Below are positions 9,822-17,885 of a DNA stretch of 64,000 nt, piece by piece (positions within the stretch are counted from its first letter, which is position 1; each line of letters starts with the position of its first letter). The stretch comes from Brevundimonas abyssalis TAR-001 (lineage in GTDB: Bacteria; Pseudomonadota; Alphaproteobacteria; Caulobacterales; Caulobacteraceae): assembly GCF_000466985.1 (NCBI RefSeq), contig NZ_BATC01000003.1, positions 42,271 through 106,270 of the forward strand, written 5' to 3'. The notes under the pieces were generated by a model. That model worked only from the letters and a program-made list of their open reading frames with translations, searched no databases and had not been told where the DNA came from. The translations under genes were made by a program, and so were the position numbers.

Positions 9822-11759
9822 CTAGTCGTCCCGCACGTGTTCGTTGAGGAAGGCCAGATAGGCTTCCTGTGCGGTGATGCGGTTCTCGCGGCGCAGGAAG
9901 CCGTGACCCTCGTCGGGGAACAGGACATATTCCACCGGCACATCGTTGGCGCGGATGGCGGCGACCAGTTCGTCGCTTTCCACCTGAAGCACGCGCGGGT
10001 CATTGGCGCCCTGGACCACCAGCATGGGCCGGACGATGTTGGAGGCGTGGAACAGGGGCGAGATGCGGCGGTGGCGCTCGGCGTCGGTGGCCGGGTCTCC
10101 CATCTCGTCATAGAGGGCGTCCCGCTGGGCGCCCCACCACGGCGGGATGGACTCCAGTGTGCGCACCCAGTTGGTGACACCGAAGATGTTGACCCCCGCC
10201 TCGAAGGCTTCCGGGTGGAAGGCCAGGGCCGCAGCCGTGATGTAGCCGCCGTAGGACCCGCCCATCACCGCCACCTGATCGTCGGCAACCCAGTCCTGCT
10301 CGCGCAGCCACTGGCCGCCGTCGACGATGTCCTGAAGGTCGGCCTCGCCGTGGGCGCGGTCGTCCATGTGGAAGAAGGTCTTGCCGTAGCCGGACGAACC
10401 CCGGTTGTTGGCGCCCAGCACCGCATAGCCGTGATTGACCAGATGCTGGACCATGGCCGAATAGCCGCGCCGGGTCTGGCCGCCCGGGCCGCCATGCACC
10501 AGCACCAGCGCGGGGACCGGATTGTCGGCCGAGGCGCCGCGGGGGCGATACAGCACCGCCGGGATCTCCACCCCGTCCGAGGCGCGGTAGCGGACGATGA
10601 CAGCCTCCACCAGATCGCTTTCGGCGATGGCGGGGTTCAGGGCCGTGGTCAGGCGTCGCGCCTGTCCGGTCGCCATGTCCGCCACGAACACGTCCGACGG
10701 CGAAGTGTCGGAGGAGACGGTGAAGGCGACTGTGCTCTCGTCGTCATTGAAACGCACCTGGGCGATGTCGCCGTCCGGCACGCCGGTGAGGGCGACGGGC
10801 TGATTGGTGGTGGTGTCCAGCAGAGTCAGTTGGGTGGAGGCGTCGGCGTTGACGGCGGACACCCGGTAGCGGCCGGACGGCGAGAAAGCGACGTACATCA
10901 CGTCCCAGTCCGCCGCGAGGAAGGGGGTCTTCTCGCCGGTGGCGAGGTCGTGGCGCCACGCCTGGTTGAACTCGCCGTGCGCGTTGGTGGCGTAGATCAG
11001 GGCCGCACTGTCGGGGGTGAAGTCGTAGGTCCCGTGGGCGACATTGCCTTCATGTTCTGTGATCAGCACCGGCTCGCCGCCGCTCTGCAGGTCCACCACA
11101 TAGACGTCGGAATCGGCGGAGGTGATGGGCTTGTCCATGGCCAGCCAGCGCCCGTCGCGCGAGATGGCCGAGATGAACATGCCGGGGTTCTCGTACACCA
11201 GCCGGCTCTCATAGGTGGCCGCGTCATAGGCGTAGAGGTCGAAAACCTGCGGGTCGCGGGCGTTGGAGGTGATCCAGAAGGTGGCGCCGTCGGCGCTCCA
11301 GCCCAGCAGGTCGGCCTTGACGTTCTCGCCCGGCGTCAGGTCGCGGACGGATCCGTCCTCCTCGCGCACATAGACATGGGTCAGTTCGCTGCCGCCGCCG
11401 CCGGAATCGGCGGTCAGCAGCACCCGGCCGTCGTTGGGAAAGTAGCTCTCGGCGAAGGTGGCCACGTCGGTGGAGGCGCTGAGCGGGACCGGATCGCCGC
11501 CGGCTATGGGCAGGGCCCATGCGTTGAACACGCCGGTGCGGTCGCTGGAGATCAGGATCGAGGACCCGTCCGGCGAGAAGGCCGCGCCCGACGGGCTGGC
11601 CATGCCATAGCTGGTGGTCTCGAAGAACTGGGCGGCGGTGTAGGTGCGCGGCGCTTCGGCCGATGCGGACGCCTGGGCCAGAGCCGGGGCGGGGGCGATC
11701 AGGGCGGGAACGGCGGCGGTCAGGGCGAGCGCCGAGACCAGGCAGGCGAGCTTACGCAT
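9822..11759 (-). CDS. S9 family prolyl oligopeptidase, secreted
   Basis: Serine peptidase of the prolyl oligopeptidase (S9) family, 645 residues, exported by a signal peptide (ends APALAQA). The N-terminal two thirds is a beta-propeller rich in SPDG-type repeats (for example AFSPDGSSILISSDR). The C-terminal alpha/beta-hydrolase domain carries the nucleophile Ser502 in GGSYGGY, Asp587 in GANDPR and His619 in DEGHGF, so the catalytic triad is complete. It stands alone between the symporter operon and the acyltransferase. Peptide cleavage in the periplasm for nutrition or turnover is the usual role. Confidence 0.93.
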   Translation of the reverse strand: MRKLACLVSALALTAAVPALIAPAPALAQASASAEAPRTYTAAQFFETTSYGMASPSGAAFSPDGSSILISSDRTGVFNAWALPIAGGDPVPLSASTDVATFAESYFPNDGRVLLTADSGGGGSELTHVYVREEDGSVRDLTPGENVKADLLGWSADGATFWITSNARDPQVFDLYAYDAATYESRLVYENPGMFISAISRDGRWLAMDKPITSADSDVYVVDLQSGGEPVLITEHEGNVAHGTYDFTPDSAALIYATNAHGEFNQAWRHDLATGEKTPFLAADWDVMYVAFSPSGRYRVSAVNADASTQLTLLDTTTNQPVALTGVPDGDIAQVRFNDDESTVAFTVSSDTSPSDVFVADMATGQARRLTTALNPAIAESDLVEAVIVRYRASDGVEIPAVLYRPRGASADNPVPALVLVHGGPGGQTRRGYSAMVQHLVNHGYAVLGANNRGSSGYGKTFFHMDDRAHGEADLQDIVDGGQWLREQDWVADDQVAVMGGSYGGYITAAALAFHPEAFEAGVNIFGVTNWVRTLESIPPWWGAQRDALYDEMGDPATDAERHRRISPLFHASNIVRPMLVVQGANDPRVLQVESDELVAAIRANDVPVEYVLFPDEGHGFLRRENRITAQEAYLAFLNEHVRDD

Positions 11760-11903
11760 GGAAAACCCCTCTATCGATGATGATCTCTAGAGGCGTCATC
11801 CCATCACGGCGGATGCAGGCTGTCGCGGAATTAATCGCCGGTCGTTGAGCCGACGGTAACCGGGACCGTGGCAGGGAGAGCGCTTAACTGCCGGGGAACG
11901 CCC

Positions 11904-13897
11904 ATGTCCGTCGCGCCAGCGCGCACCGATCGTCGCGGAGACATCCAGGGCCTGAGGGCCGTCGGCGCCTTGCTGGTCGCCGTGTTTCACATCTGGTTCG
12001 CCCGGGTGTCCGGCGGGGTGGACGTGTTCTTCGTGGTGTCCGGTTTCCTGCTGATCGGCTCGCTGGGCCGGGAGGCGGTGGCCAAGGGCTCGGTGGACGT
12101 GATCCGCTACGCCGCCAAGCTGGCCAAGCGGCTGTTGCCCGCGTCCCTGTTCGTGCTGGTGGTCATCGTCCTGACCGCGCCGCTGTGGGCGCCGGGCGTG
12201 CGGTGGGAGCCCTACGCCAAACATGTGATCGCCTCGGCCGCCTATCTGGAGAACTGGTACCTGATCCGGTTCTCCACCGACTATCTGACCCGCGACGCGG
12301 CCACCGCGCCGGTGCAGCACTACTGGGCCATGGCGGTGCAGGTGCAGGCGCTGGCCTTCTTCGGCGTGGCCATGTGGGGCCTGGCCTGGGCGCTGGGCAA
12401 GACCGCCATCGACCGCACCAAGGCGGTGACGGGGTTCCTGATCCTGATGTTCGTGGGCTCGCTGGCCTGGTCGGTGATCCATACGGCGCGGGACCAGCCC
12501 GCCGCCTATTTCGACACCTTCGCCCGGCTGTGGGAGTTCGCCCTGGGCGGCATCGTCGCCCTGATCCTGCCGCGGCTGAAGCTGGGCGAGGGGATGCGGC
12601 TGATCGTCGGCTGGCTGGGCCTGGCCTGATCGTGTCGTGCGGGTTCCTGCTGCAGGTCTCCACCGTGTTTCCCGGCTATGCGGCCCTGTGGCCGACGCTG
12701 GGCGCGGCCATGGTGCTGATCGGCGGCCTGGGCGCCAGCCGCTTCGGCGTGGCGCGGCTGCTGGGGAGCCGTCCGTTCACCTGGCTGGGGGACCGGTCCT
12801 ATGGGCTGTATCTGTGGCACTGGCCGATCCTGCTGGCGTATCTGGCGATCAGCGAACGCACGGTGGCCACCCCGCTGGCGGGGCTGGTGATCATGGGCGC
12901 GTCCGTCCTCGCGGCGGACCTGACCCTGCGTTTCATCGAGGGGCCGACGCGGTATCTCAGCGACGCAAAACCCTGGCGCATCCTGATCGCCGGGGCCGCC
13001 GCCGTGGCGGTGGCCGGCGGGGTCGCCGTGGGCTGGATCGGCTACACCAAATTCCAGGCCCGCGCCGAGTGGGCGCGGCTGGCGGATGCGGAGGCCTATC
13101 CCGGCGCCGCCGCCTTCGGACGCGACATTCCCGAAGCGCCCGTGACGCCGGGCCCGTTCACCGTGCGCGCCGACCGGCCCGAGCTCTACGACAACGGCTG
13201 CCACCAGTCCGAGACCGGGACCGCCACGCCGAACTGCGTCTATGGCGACCCGGACGCGCCCTACACCCTGGCGGTGGTGGGCGGCTCGCACGTGACCCAG
13301 TGGTTTCCGGCCCTGCAGGGCGCGGTGGAGGGCTCGGAGTGGAAGCTGATGATCTTCACCAAGAGCGCCTGCCTGTTCCGCGAGACGCCGGAGCCGCACG
13401 AGCCGCCGTCCTGCGCCGTGTGGAACCGCAACGTCATGGCCGAGCTGGAGCGCCTCCGCCCCGACGCGATCTTCACCACCACCACGCGCGGCGAATATGC
13501 GGCCGACGAGATCGCGCCGGGCTATGTGGACCGCTGGCGCGAGCTGGAGGCGCTGGGCATCCCAATCGTGGGCATGCGCGACACGCCGTGGTTCCAGTTC
13601 GATGTGGCGGAATGCGTGGAGCGGTTCGGTCGGGATGCGGCGCGCTGCTCACGGGCGCGGACGGACCTGCTGTCGCCGGAGAACCCCACGCTGCAGGTGA
13701 CGGAGATCGAGGGTCTGTATCCGCTCGATTTCTCGCGCTTCTTCTGTGACGAGACCACCTGTCCGGCGGTTATGGGCAATGTGATGGTCTATCACGACAC
13801 CCACCACTTCGGATCGACCTACGCCCGCTCGCTGGCTCCGATGCTGAGGGACGAACTGATGCCCGTGCTGGACCGGATCGCAGGCAGGAATCCCTGA
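11904..13897 (+). CDS. Acyltransferase-3 / SGNH-domain membrane protein (frameshifted)
   Basis: OafA/YrhL-type integral membrane acyltransferase fused to a C-terminal SGNH-like hydrolase domain, of the kind that O-acetylates surface polysaccharides. The first part begins DIQGLRAVGALLVAVFHIW and continues as a multi-helix domain. The frame stops at 12629 in a helix, and the next frame carries on with SCGFLLQ and the LYLWHWP motif. The SGNH part has VVGGSHVTQW and YHDTHHFG. Restoring one C near 12626 (GCCTGA to GCCCTGA) joins the two into 664 residues. The start at 11904 is preferred over 11868 because it sits just before the conserved N-terminus and after GGGGAA. Confidence 0.85.
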
Positions 13898-14032
13898 CCG
13901 CTCATCCCCGCGAAAGCGGGGACCCAGTGCTTTGGGTGTTGCAGCGGGCCAGATCCATCATCTTTCGGCAGTCCTGGAACACCAGCGTCAAGCTGGACAG
14001 AACTGGGTCCCGGCTTTCGCCGGGATGAGCGG
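13898..14032. repeat. Palindromic repeat element A (MITE-like), 135 bp
   Basis: Inverted 31-bp ends (13898-13928 and 14002-14032), each containing a small hairpin of the CCCCGCGAAAGCGGGG type and ending CCGCTCATC / GATGAGCGG. Inner parts hold two more small hairpins (ACCCAGTGCTTTGGGT; CCAGCGTCAAGCTGG). The same ends occur at 16823-16949 and 17317-17347. It begins directly at the acyltransferase stop and ends 9 bp before the E1 beta start. Confidence 0.85.
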
Positions 14033-14041
14033 TGAATTCTA

Positions 14042-15163
14042 ATGAGCAACACCACCTTCACTGACTCCGACCGCACCGACGGCGTGGAGCCGGACATGGT
14101 CGATCAGGACGCGGCGCCGAAGTCGGTCGCCCCGAAAGGCGACGTGGTCCCCATGAACATGATCCAGGCGCTGAACTCGGCCCTGGACGTGAAGATGGCC
14201 GAGGACGGCAATGTGCTGAGCTTCGGCGAGGACACGGGCTATTTCGGCGGCGTGTTCCGGGTCACCGACAAGCTGCAGGCCAAGCACGGCATGACCCGCA
14301 GCTTCGACGCCCCCATCAGCGAATGCGGCATCGTGGCCGCCGCCATCGGCATGGGCGCCTACGGCCTGCGCCCGGTGGTGGAGATCCAGTTCGCCGACTA
14401 CATCTATCCGGCCTACGACCAGATCGTGTCCGAGGCGGCCAAGCTGCGCTACCGCTCGGCGGGCATGTTCACCGCCCCCATCGTGGTGCGCTCGCCCTAT
14501 GGCGGCGGCATCTTCGGCGGCCAGACCCATAGCCAGAGTCCGGAAAGCCTGTTCACCCACATCGCCGGGCTGAAGGTGGTGATCCCCTCCAGCCCGTATG
14601 ACGCCAAGGGCCTGCTGATCGCCGCCATCGAGGACGACGATCCGGTGATCTTCCTGGAGCCCAAGCGGCTGTACAACGGCCCCTTCGACGGCTGGCACGA
14701 GAAGCCGGTGTCGCCGTGGAAGGCGCAGGATCTGGCCCAGGTCCCCACCGGCAAATATGTGGAGCCCATCGGCAAGGCGCGGGTGATGCGCGAAGGCGCC
14801 GACGTCACCATCCTGGCCTACGGGACCATGGTCTGGGTGGCGCTGGCGGGCGCCGAGCACGCGGGGGTCGACGCCGAGGTGATCGACCTGCGGACGCTGG
14901 TGCCGCTGGACATCGCGGCCATCGAGGCGAGCGTGAAGAAGACCGGCCGCTGCGTCATCGTGCACGAGGCGCCGCGTACCAGCGGTTATGGGGGCGAACT
15001 GTCGGCGCTGGTGCAGGAGCGGTGCTTCTATCATCTGGAGGCGCCCATCGCGCGGGTGACCGGATGGGACACGCCCTATCCCCACGCCTTCGAGTGGGAA
15101 TATTTCCCCGGCCCGCAGCGCGTGGCCGACGCCCTGAAAGCCGTCATGAGCGGGGGACGCTGA
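14042..15163 (+). CDS. 2-oxoacid (branched-chain) dehydrogenase E1 component, beta subunit
   Basis: Thiamine-diphosphate-dependent E1 beta subunit. With E1 alpha it decarboxylates 2-oxoacids and hands the acyl group to the lipoyl E2. The sequence fits the branched-chain type: LSFGEDTGYFGGVFR, the FDAPISECGIVAAAIGMG segment, and an EVQF-like EIQFADYIYPA. The family body starts at MNMIQALNSA, so about 37 extra N-terminal residues are present. Its stop is one base from the E2 ATG. The usual E1 alpha gene is not upstream; an acyltransferase and repeat element A occupy that slot, so the alpha subunit must be encoded elsewhere. Confidence 0.9.
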   Translation: MSNTTFTDSDRTDGVEPDMVDQDAAPKSVAPKGDVVPMNMIQALNSALDVKMAEDGNVLSFGEDTGYFGGVFRVTDKLQAKHGMTRSFDAPISECGIVAAAIGMGAYGLRPVVEIQFADYIYPAYDQIVSEAAKLRYRSAGMFTAPIVVRSPYGGGIFGGQTHSQSPESLFTHIAGLKVVIPSSPYDAKGLLIAAIEDDDPVIFLEPKRLYNGPFDGWHEKPVSPWKAQDLAQVPTGKYVEPIGKARVMREGADVTILAYGTMVWVALAGAEHAGVDAEVIDLRTLVPLDIAAIEASVKKTGRCVIVHEAPRTSGYGGELSALVQERCFYHLEAPIARVTGWDTPYPHAFEWEYFPGPQRVADALKAVMSGGR

Positions 15164-15164
15164 T

Positions 15165-16808
15165 ATGGGACGCTATGTGTTCAAGCTGCCCGACGTGGGC
15201 GAAGGCACCGCCGAGGCCGAACTGGTGGCCTGGCATGTGAAGGTGGGCGACGTGGTCGAGGAAGACCAGGTCATCGCCGACGTCATGACCGACAAGGCCA
15301 CGGTGGAGCTGACCAGCCCGGTGGCGGGCAAGGTCACCGCCGCCCATGGCGAACCGGGCCAGCAGCTGGCCGTGGGATCGCCGCTGGTGGAGTTCGAGGT
15401 GGCGGGCGCGGGCAACGCCGAGGCGGCCGCCCCCGCTCCTGTTGCGAAGCCGGCGGACGCTCCGGCCCCGCAACCGACGTCGGAACCCGCCGCTCCGCCC
15501 CCTGCGAAGGATGAGGCGCCGGCCGCGCCCACCGCCGGTGTCGGCCGCGTGTTCAAGCTGCCCGACGTGGGCGAAGGCACCGCCGAGGCCGAGCTGGTCA
15601 GCTGGCACGTGAAGGTCGGGGACGCGGTCGAGGAAGACCAGATCCTGGCCGAGGTCATGACCGACAAGGCCACCGTCGAGATCACCAGCCCCGTCGCCGG
15701 GACCATCGCGGTCCTGCACGGCGAGCCGGGTCAGGCCCTGGCCGTCGGCGGGCCGCTGGTGAGTTTCGCGGGGGAGGCCGGGTCGTCCGAGCCCGCCGCC
15801 CCGGTCGCTGCTCCCGCCCCGAGCGCGGCGAAATCGGCGCCTGCGCCGGAGAAAGCCGCCTCAAGGCCGTCTTCGTCACAGCCCGCCAAGGCGCGTGACG
15901 CCGTCGCCCGTCAGGCCCAGACCCCCGGCGTGCGCCCGCTGGCCTCGCCGGCGGTGCGTCAGCGGGCCCGCGACATGGGCGTGGAACTCCAGTTCGTGCC
16001 CGGCTCCGGCCCCGGCGGCCGCATCGAGCACTCCGATCTGGACGCCTTCCTGTCGGGCGGATCGGCCCCGGCGGCGGCGTCCTCGGGCGGCTCGCTCTAT
16101 GCGGCGGCGGAGGGGACCACCGAGACCCGCATCATCGGCCTGCGCCGCAAGATCGCGGAGAAGATGGCCGACAGCGTCCGGCGCATTCCGCACATCACCT
16201 ACGTCGAGGAGATCGACGTCACGGCGCTGGAGGCGCTGCGGGCGCACATGAACGCCACGAAGGCGAAGGACCAGCCCAAGCTGAACGTCCTGCCCTTCAT
16301 CGCCCGCGCCATCGTGGTGGCCCTGCGCGACCAGCCGACCATCAACAGCCACTATGACGACGAGGGCGGCATCCTGACCACCCACGCCGCCGTGCATCTG
16401 GGCATCGCGGCCCAGACGCCCAACGGCCTGATGGTGCCGGTGGTCCGCAACGCCGAGGCGCGCGATCCCTGGGACACGGCCAAGGAGATCGCCCGGGTGG
16501 CGAGTGCGGCGAAGGACGGCTCGGCCAAACGGGACGAACTGAGCGGCTCCACCATCACCATCACCTCGCTGGGGACCCTGGGCGGGGTGGTGCACACCCC
16601 CATCATCAACCACCCGGAGGTGGCCATCGTCGGCCCCAACAAGATCGCCGATCGCGTGGTGGTGATCGACGGCCAGATGGTGGTGCGCAAGATGATGAAC
16701 CTGTCGTCCAGCTTCGATCACCGCATCGTCGACGGCCACGACGCGGCCGTGTTCGTCCAGCGCATCAAGGGCCTGCTGGAGCACCCGGCGACGCTGTGGA
16801 TGGGGTAG
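15165..16808 (+). CDS. Dihydrolipoamide acyltransferase (E2), two lipoyl domains
   Basis: Core E2 of the 2-oxoacid dehydrogenase complex, 547 residues. Two nearly identical lipoyl domains (about 1-80 and 127-205) carry the lipoylated lysines K44 and K168 in MTDKAT. Ala/Pro linkers and a peripheral-subunit-binding domain follow (about 260-300, beginning RPLASPAVRQRARDMG). The catalytic acyltransferase domain ends with HRIVDG, giving His519 and Asp523. The tandem lipoyl domains are near-duplicates even at base level. Translational coupling with E1 beta (one base between stop and start) supports assembly into one complex with the E3 encoded 1.1 kb further on. Confidence 0.93.
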   Translation: MGRYVFKLPDVGEGTAEAELVAWHVKVGDVVEEDQVIADVMTDKATVELTSPVAGKVTAAHGEPGQQLAVGSPLVEFEVAGAGNAEAAAPAPVAKPADAPAPQPTSEPAAPPPAKDEAPAAPTAGVGRVFKLPDVGEGTAEAELVSWHVKVGDAVEEDQILAEVMTDKATVEITSPVAGTIAVLHGEPGQALAVGGPLVSFAGEAGSSEPAAPVAAPAPSAAKSAPAPEKAASRPSSSQPAKARDAVARQAQTPGVRPLASPAVRQRARDMGVELQFVPGSGPGGRIEHSDLDAFLSGGSAPAAASSGGSLYAAAEGTTETRIIGLRRKIAEKMADSVRRIPHITYVEEIDVTALEALRAHMNATKAKDQPKLNVLPFIARAIVVALRDQPTINSHYDDEGGILTTHAAVHLGIAAQTPNGLMVPVVRNAEARDPWDTAKEIARVASAAKDGSAKRDELSGSTITITSLGTLGGVVHTPIINHPEVAIVGPNKIADRVVVIDGQMVVRKMMNLSSSFDHRIVDGHDAAVFVQRIKGLLEHPATLWMG

Positions 16809-16822
16809 CGTTCCTTTTCTTT

Positions 16823-16949
16823 CCGCTCATCCCCGCGAATGCGGGGACCCAGTGCTTTGGGTGATGAAACCGTGAGAGTTTTGCTGAACCGATCTGCTCC
16901 AGCGCCAGGCTGGACAGGACTGGGTCCCCGCGTTCGCGGGGATGAGCGG
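16823..16949. repeat. Palindromic repeat element B, left of the GIY-YIG gene
   Basis: Same family as element A: left arm 16823-16853, right arm 16919-16949, with a variable centre. It follows the E2 stop by 14 bp. The right arm runs into the start region of the GIY-YIG gene. Confidence 0.85.
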
Positions 16950-16956
16950 CGCTAGA

Positions 16957-17292
16957 ATGGCCTTCTTCACCTACATCGTGGCGAGTGGGCGAAACGGGAC
17001 GATCTATGTCGGCTCGACCGACGACCTGGTCACGCGCGTGAACCAGCACAAGAACAAGACCTTCGGAGGCTTCACCGCGAAATACGGCGTGGATCGGCTG
17101 GTCTGGTACGAGGTGTTTGACAGCCGTGAGGCCGCGTTCAAGCGCGAGCGCCGGATCAAGAAATGGAATCGGGTCTGGAAGCTGGACTTGATCGAGAAGG
17201 CCAATCCCGCTTGGGACGACCTTCATGATCGGCTGCGCCTGGGCGATCTGGTGGATGCAAAGGACTGGGCTCCGCCCGTCGAGGAAGACTGA
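16957..17292 (+). CDS. GIY-YIG nuclease superfamily protein (YhbQ-like)
   Basis: Compact 111-residue endonuclease-like protein. The GIY-YIG core is present: Tyr6-Ile-Val, Tyr17-Val-Gly, Arg27 in DLVTRVNQHK and the metal-binding Glu64 in RERRIKKW. An upstream in-frame ATG at 16942 is formed by the repeat arm itself (GATGAGCGG) and was rejected; the ATG at 16957 places the family N-terminus (MAFFTYIV) correctly. The gene is flanked on both sides by directly repeated copies of the 31-bp repeat arm, and the stop lies 24 bp before the second copy. DNA cleavage at or near the repeats is a plausible but unproven role. Confidence 0.85.
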   Translation: MAFFTYIVASGRNGTIYVGSTDDLVTRVNQHKNKTFGGFTAKYGVDRLVWYEVFDSREAAFKRERRIKKWNRVWKLDLIEKANPAWDDLHDRLRLGDLVDAKDWAPPVEED

Positions 17293-17300
17293 AACGCCGG

Positions 17301-17347
17301 CGTCAAGCTGGACAGAACTGGGTCCCCGCTTTCGCGGGGATGAGCGG
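17301..17347. repeat. Half-element C: right arm of the palindromic repeat
   Basis: Matches the right half of element A (CGTCAAGCTGGACAGAACTG, then the CCCCGC-TTTC-GCGGGG hairpin and GATGAGCGG) with very few differences. No left arm accompanies it on this side of the GIY-YIG gene. Confidence 0.85.
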
Positions 17348-17356
17348 AAAAAAAAG

Positions 17357-17884
17357 ATGCAGATCCTCAAAACCAAAAGGCTCATCATTGGCGCCGCGCT
17401 GGCGGTCACGCTCACAGCCGGCCCCGCGCTCGCCTGCTTCCCCGCCGATCCGAACCGTCCCGCGCTGTCATCCGCTGAGTCAGCGACCGCCAGGACCGAG
17501 CGGCAGGATCATCTGTGGAACTTGTCCGCCTCCGTTTACCTCGGCCGGATCGTTTCCGCAGAATGGGCCAGCGAGACAGGGCCGGCTCCGCGCGACATGG
17601 GCGTCGAAGTGGTGTTGGACAGCATCGCCAGCGTGAAGGGACCGGCGCCGACGCGCCAGACGCTGCCGATGATCGCCTGCGACCCACAGGACTATGCGCG
17701 CGCCGAATGGCGGCCGGGCACACTCGTTATAGCCTACGCGAACCGTATAGGCTTCTCTCAAGACTGGCGTCGCATCGGCCAGTGGCAGATTCTCGACTTT
17801 ATCCCGGTGAGCGAAAACGCCGATCCCCGCATCGGCCCGGCCCTGCGAGCAGAAGCTGCGCGCCTGCGATCTAACGGAAGCTGA
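17357..17884 (+). CDS. Hypothetical secreted protein
   Basis: 175 residues with a clear signal peptide (basic MQILKTKR, hydrophobic core, ending PALA before Cys27). The mature part contains YLGRIVSAEW, KGPAPTRQ and a Cys-Asp pair followed by RPGTLVIAYA. This layout loosely recalls small NTR/TIMP-like folds, but that is a weak guess and the function is unknown. The ATG at 17357 is chosen because the frame upstream translates the repeat arm. Its first 30 bases resemble the start of the E3 gene that follows 1 bp after its stop, suggesting a local duplication of the 5' end. Confidence 0.7.
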   Translation: MQILKTKRLIIGAALAVTLTAGPALACFPADPNRPALSSAESATARTERQDHLWNLSASVYLGRIVSAEWASETGPAPRDMGVEVVLDSIASVKGPAPTRQTLPMIACDPQDYARAEWRPGTLVIAYANRIGFSQDWRRIGQWQILDFIPVSENADPRIGPALRAEAARLRSNGS

Positions 17885-17885
17885 A

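Larger units (their letters stand above)
16823..17347 (+). mobile_element. Putative small mobile element: repeat arms plus GIY-YIG nuclease gene
   Basis: Terminal inverted arms at 16823-16853 and 17317-17347 bracket one extra internal right arm (16919-16949) and a single nuclease gene. It lies inside the E1 beta / E2 / E3 gene cluster, where no such genes belong. Element A, with the same ends and no gene, looks like a non-autonomous relative. The mobile character is inferred, not shown: no target-site duplication was recognised. Confidence 0.5.

Noticed and set aside
16942..16956. Upstream start for the GIY-YIG gene
   Set aside because: The ATG is part of the repeat arm (GATGAGCGG) present at the other copies, and the added residues are not family-like.
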